NCBI GenBank assembly: GCA_016806645.1
Contig: JACSYO010000473.1
Location: 413,501-477,500, forward strand
DNA: 64,000 bases
Source of the DNA: Ophiodon elongatus
Taxonomy: Eukaryota; Chordata; Actinopteri; Perciformes; Hexagrammidae
Direction of reading: 5' to 3'
The notes under the pieces were generated by a model that was not told the origin of the DNA, made no database searches, and was given only the letters and a program-made list of their open reading frames with translations. Positions 27,913 through 37,435 of this stretch are shown here, piece after piece (position 1 is the first letter of the stretch; each line of letters opens with the position of its first letter). Both the position numbers and the translations under genes were made by a program.

Positions 27913-30900
27913 AACTTGGATATGTGCACGACTAATTGAAGATTCTGCACTTATATGAAAAGGAGCTGTGCATTCTCTCTGAACCCAAGGAGCCATATAG
28001 ATTTACCATAACGTGACAGAGCTGGAGAAATGATATGAGCAACAGCCAGCAGATAATCACAGTGGGATTGGACATAATTCAAACAGCAGCTCCAAACAAG
28101 TGTTCATATTCTAATGTACATTTTGATATACTTTAAGAAGTCATATTATGAACTACGAGACATGCATATACATTTCAATTTAGTGTCTTAACAAGAATAA
28201 AGGAATACACAATGTGGTGGATAAAAAATCTAGGAACTGATTTTCTAAGATGAATTACTGGACTAACATAAAGAGTCGCACACGGTTCATGTCTCTTTGA
28301 AAAGATCCACAAGCCAAAAATGATTCAAACCCTTTAGCCTTTGTTCTGCTGAACGATGATTTCTACATAAGGAGCACATCTCTACACACCATCAGTAATG
28401 GCATTGCGTTGGCAAATACCTGTTTATAACAACAGAGTTAGAAACCACAGCCTGTTTATTCAGAGGTTGTTTGCATTAGTGGAAATGGCTCCAATTGCAG
28501 GTCCAGTTGTGTTATGTTACCAGACAGAATGTAGCTTAATCCCACAAATAAAGCCAGTATTCAAATAATGACCAGGTCTCGCTAAAAGCAGTCTGCACAG
28601 ACAAATAAAAGCTGTTCCCAAATAAAGGGGACATTTATTTGTACATTGAGAATATTTAACATGTCCACAGTTTCGCTATTAGCACAAGAACATAGTTATG
28701 TCATACTCATCACTATGCTGATGATCGTGTGTTGTTTAAACATAAATGCTGTTGTCACAAAGTTATGGAATTATGCACCTCATTTAAAGTGAAACAGATC
28801 AAGGAAATGTTAAGTTTGCTTTAAAAGCAAAAGGAAATTGATCAAAATACAGGCAGGCTACTCACACATATATAATCATGAATACTAGGAAATACTAGGT
28901 AGTCCAACTTGAATAAAGCTCTATATCTCTTCAGTTGAGATGAGTGAAGGCTCACATGGTAAGTTTACAAAATGCCTCAGTCTCAGCCACCCATCATAGA
29001 CTGAGCCATGACACTCTGGAAGTCTAAAAATGTGTGTGACTTTGTGTGTGATTCTTACAGGATGTGGTTGTGGTAGGAGAGGAAAACTTCACCACCCCCT
29101 GCTATGTGCAGATGGACTTGGAGGCATGTCACATCCTAACAGAGACACTGGGGACTTACTGCTTGGTGGGCCAGTCAATCTGCAAGGCAGCCGCCAAGAG
29201 GCTCAAACTTGCTGTTTTTGGACCCGTATCCTGCACAACTTTGGACTATCACATCAGGATCTATTGTCTGGACGACACACAGGATGCACTCAAGGTAAAG
29301 TATTGAAACTAAATAAATGAAATCCAATGATTATTTTCTTCAGTTGCTTTTTCATAGATTTCCTCCCTTCAATTAACCTATATGAACACACACATATACA
29401 TATGATAGCTATATAATTATAACTGTGTATTTTAATTTGATATGTGCACGATTGCCAAGTTTTTCCAATCTCCAAAAACTTGGCAATTGTGCACATATAA
29501 AAGATATTTTGAAGGTAAGAAAGATATGTTTGATATTTAAGGCTGATTGCTTTGTTGTGTTCCTTAGTCCTCTGAGGGATTTATTTCTTTCTCTTGTACC
29601 ACTCTGGTCATTTGCATTAGAAATACAATATATCATAGCTCGAATAGGAGTGATTATCTAGAGTCACAAATAGAGGTTTTCTCACCTCTAGTTTTCTGGA
29701 GGTGAGTTGAGAAGCAGTAAACAAACCAGGGTCAAGCAATGTCAGAATAACGGCACTTGAGAATTTAAACAAATTCAAAGCACTGGAGGGACCATCTGAT
29801 ACAGGAGATTAACATTGGTAATTTATGCATGCAATGATAAGTCAAGTGTCAGTGTGGCACACAGCCATGTACACGCTCACACAAACATCAACGCACACTC
29901 AGTTTTACCATTTCAAACAAGCAATTGTAGCTTGAAAATACAGCTCAGAGGTGGACTTTTTAATGATGGAGACGCTGTGAAGTATAATTGATCGGTTTGC
30001 GTTTTAAAGGGGAAGTCTACGCTGTATATCTACTGTAGAGCTGCCGCGTAGGAAGATGATGGGAAGGAACAATTGATTATTTTGAAAAGGTTGCAGGAGG
30101 CATCAGAAGTCATACTGATAACTTATTCTTCCATCAGTAAGTTGGAGTATTTATGTGTCTTTAATTCTTTTAATTGTATGTGGGCAGTTCATGAGCCTGT
30201 AAGTATTTTGATGTTATCAATATGTGTGTATTTACCATTATGCATCTGTAGGGCACAGCTACTTTCTTAGTACTCTCTTGGTGTGGGATAACTTGATATA
30301 CAGAAGTCAATTTGAAAAGTATGAGCAAAAATCCCCACAGAACTGTGTGTGCAATATATTATTAAAACAGCTGCAGCACAGCAAAGTAAAATATGCTGCT
30401 TCCTTTGGTTCACAAAATGTACGAAGACATCAAAAGGGCAGTATTAGTTTTACATGAACTGATTTTATTACCCATTTCATGAAATCTAAGACACAAAAAA
30501 CTAAAGTCCACATTAAGTGCAGTACATCAGCTTTTTAATCTGTCCTGACTTTGGTAATAGTGGTAGTATCTTTATAACCAAAAAGGGAGTGCACAAGAAA
30601 AAGTTATTTTGTTGTCTTGTCATACTAGCAGACAGATAAGGATGATGGAAAAGACAAAACTTGATTGCTTATCTTAAATAATCAGTCAATCATTACTTCT
30701 CTGAGTTTTATTTTCAGAAGATGTATTGAGGTCATCTTCTGAATCAATAGAAGTTATTTAATTTGACTGTTAGATATTATTTCCCACATCTCACAACAGC
30801 AGTACTTTGACTGGTGGTGCATTATTAATCAAGGTTTTTATTGAGCCTCTTAATGTCTCTCCTCAGTTGAGTGCATAGCAGAGCTAAGCTTTGCTTAAAT

Positions 30901-32498
30901 TCAGGAAATACAACTACAGAGCTCTGTGATGATATCTTCAGAAAAACGTTGTGTTCCAAGTGTTTCATGTATACTTCCCGGAAAAAATGCAGCATTGTCT
31001 GCACGTATTATACAAGATAAATAAAGGCTTTCTGCAATCTCTAATGCTGGATGAAAAATAAATGGTGCAGTTGGCAATATCGAAGCAAAGTTAAAGGAGG
31101 AAATGTTAAGTTCGTATTGTTTTTGTTTTTTTCTTTGTGGGGTTTTGTGTAGGAGGTTCTTCAGATGGAGACCCAGATGGGAGGGAAGCTTCTGGATGAG
31201 CCAAAGACCCTGAACTTTAAAGACAGCACACACAATCTGAGACTGTCTATCCACGATGTCCCGCACACACACTGGAAGAGCAAACTCATCGCAAAGTATC
31301 AGGTGAGAGGGATCTGCACATACATGAACACTTGAAGGTAATACCCGTTACAATATACAGAGTGTAGTTAATGATCCTCACACCCACAACAAATATCATA
31401 GTTTATAGTAATACTTGCCTTAAGCCAAACAAGGATAAACTCTGGTTAGCCTTTTTGCAAATGTACATTTTTGCCAAACTAGTTTAAGGCTCAGTGTTGG
31501 TCTTCATTTTGTGCATTAGGCTTCGGTCCAGAGTGAAATATCTTCACCGTGATTAAGTTTGATGAATTCCGATTAACAATCAGATTTACTCAGATAATAA
31601 GAATTGTTCCTGCCGGAAGATTTGCTTTACAAAAACATGTATATTATTTATGCTTTTTCCAGGAGATCCCATTCTACCAGGTGTGGAGTAGCAGCCAGAG
31701 AACTCTTCACTGTACCTTTACCCTGGAGAGACTGAGCCCAGCCACCTCAGAGATCAGCTGCAAACTGTGTGTGCGGCAGGTGGAAGGGGAAGGACAGATC
31801 TTTCAGCTCAGCAACACATTAGAGGAGGTAAGTTTGTAGAAATCCACATGCACACAGCAAAACGGACACGCCGTTTATCGGCTGTGTACACAACAAAACT
31901 GCAGAAGACAACCTTAACTCTCCCGGGCCTCGGACATACTGAGGGTACTGAGAGAAAAATACGAAATAAAGATTAACACAGTCACACGGGCAAAAAAGAG
32001 GCTCCTTCTTCTAACTTCTCCATTCCCGTACATAAGATCCTATAAAGTCACTAAGTTTTCTTCCATCCGTCAGACAGTCAGGGCTCCTGCTATGGTTCTG
32101 TGACTCTGTTCAATCATTCATACTGAGGCTAGAGGTCACATAACACGAGTGGAATAACTTGTCTTTGATTTTGCGAGTCCATGTAACCACAAAGTCACTG
32201 AATGTGTCCGTGTGTCCGTGTGTGTGTGTGTGTGTGTGTGTGTCTGGGTCCGTGTGTGAACAGTTTTGGTCGAAGGTCAGTCAGTTCTTTTGGAATGTCA
32301 GTGCTTTGAATTCTCCCATGGTGTTCATGGGTGACAGCGTTGCACTTTAGAATTGTTTAACCCTTGTTTAACCAGGTAAGTTGATTTTTGACTAAATCTC
32401 GAGGAACAGTTGCAGCAGCAGGGAGGGTTGCACAAATGATGTACTTGAAAATGAGAATGAAAAGTGTAGATCCAGTTCAAGAAGTTTGATGGTTTGCC

Positions 32499-32545
<47 letters not shown>

Positions 32546-33832
32546 GGACTGCAAAAGCACACAGTGAAAGAAAGTATTGTAGAAATGTCTATGCTGCATT
32601 CTTTCCTACACTTCCTCATGTGATCCTCTACTTACTTCATTATGCCTTCTGCCAGATAAAAAAAAAGATACAGCCTTATGTGGGGTAGAGCTGTGGCTTT
32701 GTAACAAGTACACACAGAAAAGTAGGGCCTCTATTTGGGCAATGACAGTTTTGTCACAACAGTAAATATTTTGTGAATTGATCAGTTGTAATCCATTTTA
32801 AATAGTCCATACCTAGTATTACAATACTATAAACACATTGGATATTTGGCAAGTATGGTAATTTGAGCCAAATAGCGTCTCGTGGTAGATGCGTTATACA
32901 AAACGCTGTGAGACCCTTAATCAACCAGCCGGCAGCATTCTGCAAGTTGAACAATAAAAAGTAAAACAGGTTTAAAGCATTTACTATTTCATCAGAGAAA
33001 CAGAGACGTCCCTTTGCATCAATCATTCAATTTCAAGCAGCGGAGAGCTTTCTGCTGTAAATTGGGGCTAAGTAGACACAGTAAATAGTAATCATTCACA
33101 TCAACAGTGGCAGTTGTTGTTTCCTTCTGCCAAGCCACATTCATTAGGCCGCTGCCTCCTTTCAGCCCAGGAGTGGCAGATTAATGGGATGAAGGTTTAG
33201 AAAGAGACAGAGAGCGACATCGAGAGCAAAGAGAGAGAGAGTGCTTGGAAGTAGATCTTTACATTCGGTTCACTCTTGTATTAATTAGTAGACGTATTTG
33301 TAATTGGTCACGCCAAAAGCAAGCTGCAGAGAGACGAGCAGGATCCTTGCCAGAAGGACTAAGATAGAGACCTATTCGAAATCAAATATGATGAAGTTAT
33401 CTTTGCCAATGTTACCACATAGATGCACATTATGATCCATATATTTTATTTTTAAGGCTTTGTAGTATCTCGCCAATAGATTCATCCCCGTTCTCCTGTG
33501 TCTCTACTTAAGAAGTTATACTGTACTCATGGATATGCAGAAACGATATTTCTCCGTGAGTTAAACTTTTCCAAAAGTTACTGTAACTAGTAATTGTTTT
33601 CCTTTAACCAACAATTGACCAGTTTCTTTCGGTCTTTCCACACTTTCTAGGATGTCCAGTGCATAGACACGTCCTTGATGGATCCAGCCAGTAATATCAC
33701 CACCTTAGTGGGACCCAACGCCTTCCGCATTCCTTTATCCATCCGACAGAAGCTGTGTGGCAGTCTAGATGCACCACAGACCAGAGGCAACGACTGGAGG
33801 ATGCTGGCACACAAACTCAACCTTGACAGGTG

Positions 33833-33871
<39 letters not shown>

Positions 33872-34704
33872 CACACACATACACACACTGTTTGTATCAT
33901 TTATTTCTTCTTTTCCTCCCTCATGCATTTTGCTTAGTTTTGAACATCATACAATCAGAAAAGTATTCATCTTAATTTTATTAATCCTATTAAATTACCT
34001 GTTTTAGTCCCTTAGGACTAAAAGATACAAGAGACGTAATCACACTGACAAATTGTCACGTTAATTGTATGTGACTGATGGTCTTTTCTTATATATAAAA
34101 CAAAAAGTGTAATCATCTGTAGTCTAAAGTTTAGAGCACAGAGAGAATAGCTGCTCGAAACAAAAGTGCACAACAAATCTGCCAACTTAATAACAACTCA
34201 CTTAATTACTTTAAACCTGCATCCCTGTAGAGTTTGAGTAAACTCTCATGCACCTAGATAGTAAAGATGCAATTGGCCCTTACATCTGACTCATTTACCA
34301 GCAGCTAATCAGAGGATAATTGGGCACAAGTGCACATCATTGTTCCAACAGGCAGCCAGCTCATCATTGTGCGGGCATCCAAAAATTCACGATCATTTGT
34401 AAAAGATGGACAGCTAGCCATATTGTTGTTTACTACCACATTTCCGCTAAAAGCGACACTTCAAAGGGAGCATGATAACATGGAAATACCATCTTTTATC
34501 CTCTCTGCTCTTGTAACTGCCGTCTCATGTCTGTCTGAGTTCAAAGTATGCCTCATTCCTTGCCGTCACATCCATCTCTCCCCACATAACTTTGTGTAAA
34601 TATATACAGTCAAACCTGAGCTCTACAAACTTTCACATGAACAAACAAACATATTTGTGAATGCTTTAGCCTATTGTACTGAGAAAACTAGAAGACGGAA
34701 TGGT

Positions 34705-34754
<50 letters not shown>

Positions 34755-35545
34755 TCACACACGCTCTGACAGACAGATAAAAAGGTGGATCTCAGCCATT
34801 GAGTTCACTTAAAACCTTATCACATACTGCAGGTAGATGGAGGCTGATACTGAAGTGAGAAACAAAGAAACAGAGTAATAAAGAAAGTTATGAAAATAGC
34901 TTATTGGATATTTGAGAGGGGGAAAAAAAAACCTGCAGGAGTAGAGAGAGACATCCACTCTTGGTTGTGTTTAAACAGTACCAGAGTGTGCCCAGAGTGT
35001 ACCCACAGTACAATCACAGGATTTACAGAAGAACAGAGAGTCTCCTTTTTATCCCCAAAGGACTCAAATCTGATGGCTTTTTCACTCTAAGGCAGCATTG
35101 AGATCTCTGTCACAGATGGCTCAGCGTCAGACTTTTCCTCTACAACCGTTGTGTACTTGACTGTCTTCAGCTTTAGAATTTACTGTTCCTATGAAAACTG
35201 TTCTCCCTGTGGACTTGTCGGCACATTTTTATGCTCTAATGCAACTTCAGAATACATCTGTTTTGTATAAAATTATTATTTTATATCATTAATTGTATAC
35301 ATTTAAAACTAAATTCAATTGAACATACATAGCACATTGTCTAAAATGTATTCACCTGTCACATTTAATTAATAAAAAGTCCTCCACTCAAAGATTTTTT
35401 CTTTATTATAAATTATAAGTCCTCAAGTGAGCAGTCAGGTCAAATTCACCAACATTACATTTAATTTCTAATTAATAATAGTAGAAATGGATCACTTTAA
35501 ATGGATAATTTATCAGAATAGTTTCATATATATAAATAGAGAGAG

Positions 35546-35595
<50 letters not shown>

Positions 35596-35882
35596 TGACG
35601 AAGCTCCAGGACCAGAACATAGTAAGTTAGCGCTGACAGGGTGAGAGAATTAAACATTTCCTGTCATAAGATATTGACCATATCTCTTGTCCCTTTGCTC
35701 TACTTGATGTCTCCAGGTACCTGAACTACTTTGCCACCAAGTCCAGTCCCACAGGTGTGATCCTGGACCTCTGGGAGGCCCAGCACTTCCCGGACGGAGA
35801 CCTGAATGAACTGGCCGCTGTGCTGGAAGAGATGGGTCGCCACGACGGTAGCCTTGCCTCCATGACAACGGAACACTGCTGA
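338..35882 (+). CDS. unc5c: unc5c netrin receptor, 3' part of the gene (12 constitutive coding exons, partial at 5' end)
   Basis: Single-pass receptor for netrin; the family mediates axon repulsion and acts as a dependence receptor. Exons: 338-505, 788-952, 17375-17566, 21199-21416, 22850-22985, 23698-23785, 26514-26682, 29061-29294, 31153-31302, 31663-31827, 33651-33829, 35717-35882. Every boundary is GT-AG and every phase joins, giving 676 residues from the first TSP1 repeat to the stop. Fragment order: TSP1 repeats (about 1-111), transmembrane segment (about 118-145), ZU5 (about 270-415), UPA (about 416-560), death domain (about 590-671). Long stretches such as MYRGPVYALHDVSDKIPMTN and ENFTTPCY match UNC5C as I remember it, better than UNC5A, B or D. 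The convergent bmpr1b neighbour agrees with the vertebrate UNC5C locus. Signal peptide, Ig domains and promoter are outside the window. Confidence 0.96.
506..787 (+). other. unc5c: unc5c intron between the TSP1 exons
   Basis: Short 282-nt intron with a long T/C-rich stretch (about 640-785) serving as the polypyrimidine tract. No other feature seen. Confidence 0.85.
788..952 (+). CDS. unc5c: unc5c exon: second thrombospondin type-1 repeat
   Basis: A pyrimidine-rich tract ends in ctccag before 788; donor gtaagt at 953. 165 nt, phase 1 to 1. It encodes VDGVWTEWSKWSACGTEC, then WRRREC, PAPKNGG and ending in TDGLCMQ. Only a 282-nt intron separates it from the first TSP1 exon, and a 16.4-kb intron follows. 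Confidence 0.95.
1411..1550 (+). repeat. tRNA-derived SINE remnant
   Basis: Starts ggggcgccttggtagccgag (A-box-like region) with a B-box-like ggtttgattctc at 1468-1479, then a T/A-rich tail. The layout resembles degenerate tRNA-derived SINEs common in teleosts. It lies in the unc5c intron and has no intact tRNA fold. Confidence 0.55.
2906..2945 (+). repeat. (GA)n microsatellite
   Basis: About 20 uninterrupted GA units. Confidence 0.95.
4080..4420. repeat. dispersed teleost repeat (unclassified)
   Basis: Contains phrases such as gacatactatgtactgggac and aggattgtgggtcagaat that I recognise as recurring in fish genomes. CpG content is higher than in the flanks. No coding capacity. Family name not known to me; ends approximate. 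Confidence 0.4.
5957..6035 (+). repeat. compound (TA)n-(TG)n microsatellite
   Basis: About 50 bases of TA repeat (with one interruption) pass directly into about 15 TG units. Confidence 0.95.
6214..6280 (+). repeat. (TG)n microsatellite
   Basis: More than 30 TG units with one C interruption. Confidence 0.95.
7504..7560 (+). CDS. unc5c: unc5c candidate alternative (cassette) juxtamembrane exon, 57 nt
   Basis: A pyrimidine-rich stretch (about 7444-7500) ends in cccaag, then 57 open bases, then a consensus donor gtaagt at 7561. Entry and exit are both phase 1, exactly what is needed between exons 788-952 and 17375-17566. Inclusion replaces the junction T with SSLFQMSTETKEKSDLGIPS and adds 19 residues just outside the membrane. 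There are no stops. UNC5 genes are known to use small alternative exons at this position (for example in UNC5B), and I believe UNC5C has a longer isoform, but I cannot confirm its sequence from memory. The support is sequence-only: length divisible by three, matched phase and strong splice sites. A nested acceptor at 7517 would give 43 nt and break the frame. Confidence 0.72.
9290..9390 (-). mobile_element. LINE endonuclease remnant
   Basis: The minus strand reads FTETWLHRGIPVQAALDGRT. The TETWL motif is typical of the apurinic endonuclease domain of non-LTR retrotransposons (LTETWL). The frame then decays, and no reverse transcriptase is visible nearby. A small fragment in the unc5c intron. 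Confidence 0.4.
12179..13357 (-). mobile_element. LTR-like element fragment with a repeated end
   Basis: Blocks 12179-12295 and 13228-13357 share an imperfect repeat: tgttacaacc, a gacgag block, tttatt, agaatacataaactaa, gtcagtaatca, tgtcagg. Read on the minus strand, each copy has AATAAA followed about 60 nt later by an end in TGTAACA, as in the 3' end of an LTR. The 1 kb between could be one LTR or internal sequence. No gag or pol coding found. Confidence 0.4.
17375..17566 (+). CDS. unc5c: unc5c exon: transmembrane segment and proximal cytoplasmic tail
   Basis: Acceptor ccctatag before 17375; donor gtaagg at 17567. 192 nt, phase 1 to 1. The hydrophobic run VALYVGIVIAVIMCLVISVI (continuing VALFVY) is followed by the stop-transfer RKTHRDF. 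Then comes SDIID (DIID at 17500-17511), which matches the position of the caspase site reported for mammalian UNC5C around D415. The end ALNGGFQSVNIKTARS leads into the cytoplasmic linker. Confidence 0.95.
18957..19012 (+). repeat. (TC)n microsatellite
   Basis: TC units with a few interruptions in the unc5c intron. Confidence 0.9.
20116..20158 (+). repeat. (TG)n microsatellite
   Basis: About 20 TG units with one TT interruption. Confidence 0.9.
21199..21416 (+). CDS. unc5c: unc5c exon: cytoplasmic linker before ZU5
   Basis: Acceptor ctccag before 21199; donor gtaata at 21417. 218 nt, phase 1 to 0. It encodes ADLLTAPPDLTNAAAMYRGP, then VYALHDVSDKIPMTNSPLLD and LPNLKIKVYNSSGLVTPQDD. All are highly conserved UNC5C linker sequence. 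Confidence 0.95.
22850..22985 (+). CDS. unc5c: unc5c exon: linker to ZU5 boundary
   Basis: Acceptor ttcctag before 22850; donor gtgaac at 22986. 136 nt, phase 0 to 1. It encodes VTQSLLDNSDTMNLRNQSLA, RTRDPSCTAHGSFNNQGGHL and IVPNSG. The last residues open the ZU5 fold. Confidence 0.94.
23698..23785 (+). CDS. unc5c: unc5c exon: start of the ZU5 domain
   Basis: Acceptor cctgcag before 23698; donor gtaagt at 23786. 88 nt, phase 1 to 2. It encodes [20 protein letters not shown] followed by VTVHRKDSL, the strand-rich ZU5 start. Confidence 0.94.
26514..26682 (+). CDS. unc5c: unc5c exon: ZU5 domain core
   Basis: Acceptor ttctccag before 26514; donor gtgagt at 26683. 169 nt, phase 2 to 0. It encodes RPPVEDIQTVLSPVVSCGPP, GALLTRPVILTIHHCADNVQ and EDWLIQLRNQLAMGEWE. 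The SCGPPGALL motif is a ZU5 hallmark. Confidence 0.95.
27478..27533 (+). repeat. (GA)n-rich tract
   Basis: GAGAGGGAGG-type repeats passing into pure GA; purine-only on this strand. Confidence 0.9.
27874..27909 (+). repeat. (CA)n microsatellite
   Basis: About 17 CA units. Confidence 0.93.
29061..29294 (+). CDS. unc5c: unc5c exon: ZU5/UPA junction
   Basis: Acceptor ttcttacag before 29061; donor gtaaag at 29295. 234 nt, phase 0 to 0. It encodes DVVVVGEENFTTPCYVQMDL, then EACHILTETLGTYCLVGQS, AAAKRLKLAVFGP and IYCLDDTQDALK. It carries the end of ZU5 and the first part of UPA. Confidence 0.95.
29440..29498. repeat. 59-nt near-perfect hairpin in an unc5c intron
   Basis: Arms 29440-29464 and 29474-29498 pair over 25 nt with a single non-Watson-Crick position (a possible G-U), around a 9-nt loop. 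The size suits a pre-miRNA or a small foldback element. Transcription is unproven. Confidence 0.6.
31153..31302 (+). CDS. unc5c: unc5c exon: UPA domain
   Basis: Acceptor ttgtgtag before 31153; donor gtgaga at 31303. 150 nt, phase 0 to 0. It encodes EVLQMETQMGGKLLDEPKTL, STHNLRLSIHDVPHTHW and KSKLIAKYQ, the UPA module that in structures packs with ZU5 and the death domain in a closed form. Confidence 0.95.
31663..31827 (+). CDS. unc5c: unc5c exon: UPA domain, C-terminal half
   Basis: Acceptor tttttccag before 31663; donor gtaagt at 31828. 165 nt, phase 0 to 0. It encodes EIPFYQVWSSSQRTLHCTFT, then LERLSPATSEISCKLCVRQV and EGEGQIFQLSNTLEE. Confidence 0.95.
32217..32243 (+). repeat. (GT)n microsatellite
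   Basis: About 13 GT units. Confidence 0.9.
32500..32543 (+). repeat. (GT)n microsatellite
   Basis: About 21 GT units. Confidence 0.93.
33651..33829 (+). CDS. unc5c: unc5c exon: UPA/death-domain linker and start of the death domain
   Basis: Acceptor cactttctag before 33651; donor gtgacc at 33830. 179 nt, phase 0 to 2. It encodes PLSIRQKLCGSLDAPQTRGN and DWRMLAHKLNLDR, the first helices of the death domain. A (CA)n microsatellite starts about six bases into the following intron. Confidence 0.95.
33836..33889 (+). repeat. (CA)n microsatellite directly after a splice donor
   Basis: More than 20 CA units with G and T interruptions, starting about six bases after the unc5c donor at 33830. Confidence 0.95.
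34709..34752 (+). repeat. (CA)n microsatellite
   Basis: About 21 CA units in the last unc5c intron. Confidence 0.93.
35544..35594 (+). repeat. (GA)n microsatellite
   Basis: About 24 GA units, one GC interruption, upstream of the last unc5c exon. Confidence 0.93.
35717..35882 (+). CDS. unc5c: unc5c terminal coding exon: death domain and stop
   Basis: Acceptor gtctccag before 35717; stop TGA at 35880-35882. It encodes YLNYFATKSSPTGVILDLWE and AQHFPDGDLNELAAVLEEMG, which complete the death domain. The last residues read RHDGSLASMTTEHC. They differ from the mammalian UNC5C tail as I recall it (ending AAEGQY). Confidence 0.95.
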
Positions 35883-37214
35883 AGCCTTGTGGTTACCGTG
35901 ACAATGACAGAACTCTGCAGATGATTACAAGCAAATTCTCTCTACGGTTGAAGCTGCAGCAATGAATGCATTAGATGATTGAGCATCGGTTAAATACCAT
36001 GGTAATCATGCCTACATGGTAACAGACGGGAAATGCTCGAGCTGGTGCGAGAAACTATGTGTGTACATCTTTGTGTGTTTATTAGAGCAACGTTTCAGTG
36101 TGCTGTGTGACCGAAGGAGACATAACCCAACCCCACAACACAAATGCAGTCTATCAGGAACAAACAAAACATACACACATCTGGTGTAATACTAGTTGTT
36201 TTCTTGTTGTCACTTCATACTGAACAAAGAGAAGCAGAGAAAAGAAGCAACAGAGGTACCGGCCTTGAAAACCTCTGTAGGAATAGAACAGAATCATGAA
36301 GGGAGGGAAGCTAAACGGATTACAAACGAATAGGAGAAGTTAGAGTGAGGTAAAAGAGGGTGTGAGTCAGAGACAAGACTCTTTAGTAAGACGAGAGTAA
36401 ACTAAGGGAGAGGATAAGCTGATTACAAAGGGGAGGTAGGACGTAAACATAAACTGATGGAAGAAGCCGCAGGTGATCATCTGTACGGGCAGGATGGAAA
36501 ACAGATAATGAGAGAGGGGAGATAAAGAAGTGATCCCTCACTTGCGAGCCTTGGCTGTACTTGTTTTGCCAGTACAGTTTCTTGTCTTTATATCGTTTCC
36601 TAGGGAAAGCTCTATGTATTCTGCCGTCCATATGTGTGGATCGTTTCCCGCCAACAGAATTTGCTACACAGTGACTGTCAATCAAGGGTCCTGACCAGAA
36701 ACAAGACCAAGACCACAGGTTTCCCCTTTTTAGCTGACATCACGAGTGATGTTTAAATTTGTGTTATATAAAGTATCGAGTTTGTGGCCTTCCTCCAAAA
36801 TGCATGCTGATATCGAATCCGCCTGGTCACAGGAAGTCGAGAAGTACAAAGTCAAAGGCAACTGAACTTGCTGTCCACTTGCCTTTAACTTGTGCCTCTG
36901 ATTTTTTTTTTTTTACAAAAGATCAAGTCCAAAGATGAAAACACTCCTGATGGATTCAAGTAAACACCTATTTCATGTTTTTCCGTTTTCAGCAGTGTAT
37001 GACCGTCACAGTGTCTGTTTCGAGGTATATTCTATATTCTAGAGTTCACCCAAACAGACGAACGGGACAAAGATGCAGACTGCCAGCTATTCATTCTCAT
37101 ACATAGTATGTTTCATGTTTGTTTTATTGGAATCAGCATTTAATAATTTTAAAATTGTATATTTTTGTTCAGGTAAATTAAAGAAAACAGCAAAACACTT
37201 TCTGTAGTTGATCT

Positions 37215-37435
37215 TCAAGCAACGAATGCATTCCTAAAACTATAATCAAGTGTTAACTTGTGTTGCTGCTGCTCCGTTCCTCCCCCAAGAGGAGTAGTGT
37301 GGATGAAGCTGTAGTGCAGACGCAGGGTGGGGAATTCCAGCCATGGCTCGCACATTCGGTTAACCACAACCTCGATTCCAGGAGTGTCTCTGATAGTCAC
37401 GGCTTGTTTCTGGACAGGGTCCAACTCAGAGAAAA
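37215..37435 (-). CDS. candidate terminal exon of an unidentified minus-strand gene
   Basis: On the minus strand a strong acceptor (cctcctttcag, AG at 37437-37436) opens a 73-codon frame with phase 1 entry that ends in TGA at 37217-37215. It includes SELDPVQKQAVTIRDTPGIE, then VVVNRMCEPWLEFPTLRLHY and SFIHTTPLGGG. Codon choice looks like real coding sequence (mixed GC-ending codons, CpGs, conserved-looking W/F/P pattern). A minus-strand AATAAA follows at 37128-37123, about 90 nt after the stop. It belongs neither to unc5c (wrong strand) nor to the bmpr1b coding region, and I do not recognise the protein. No upstream exon with matching phase was found with confidence. It could also be a relic exon or an alternative 3' exon. 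Confidence 0.42.

Larger units (their letters stand above)
26683..33650 (+). other. unc5c: four unc5c introns (26683-29060, 29295-31152, 31303-31662, 31828-33650)
   Basis: They contain (GA)n at 27478-27533, (CA)n at 27876-27909, (GT)n at 32217-32243 and 32500-32543, and a 59-nt hairpin at 29440-29498. No other exon or gene seen. Confidence 0.78.
33830..35716 (+). other. unc5c: last unc5c intron
   Basis: Carries three microsatellites: (CA)n at 33836-33889, immediately after the donor; (CA)n at 34709-34752; and (GA)n at 35544-35594, about 120 nt before the acceptor. No coding signal. Confidence 0.82.
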
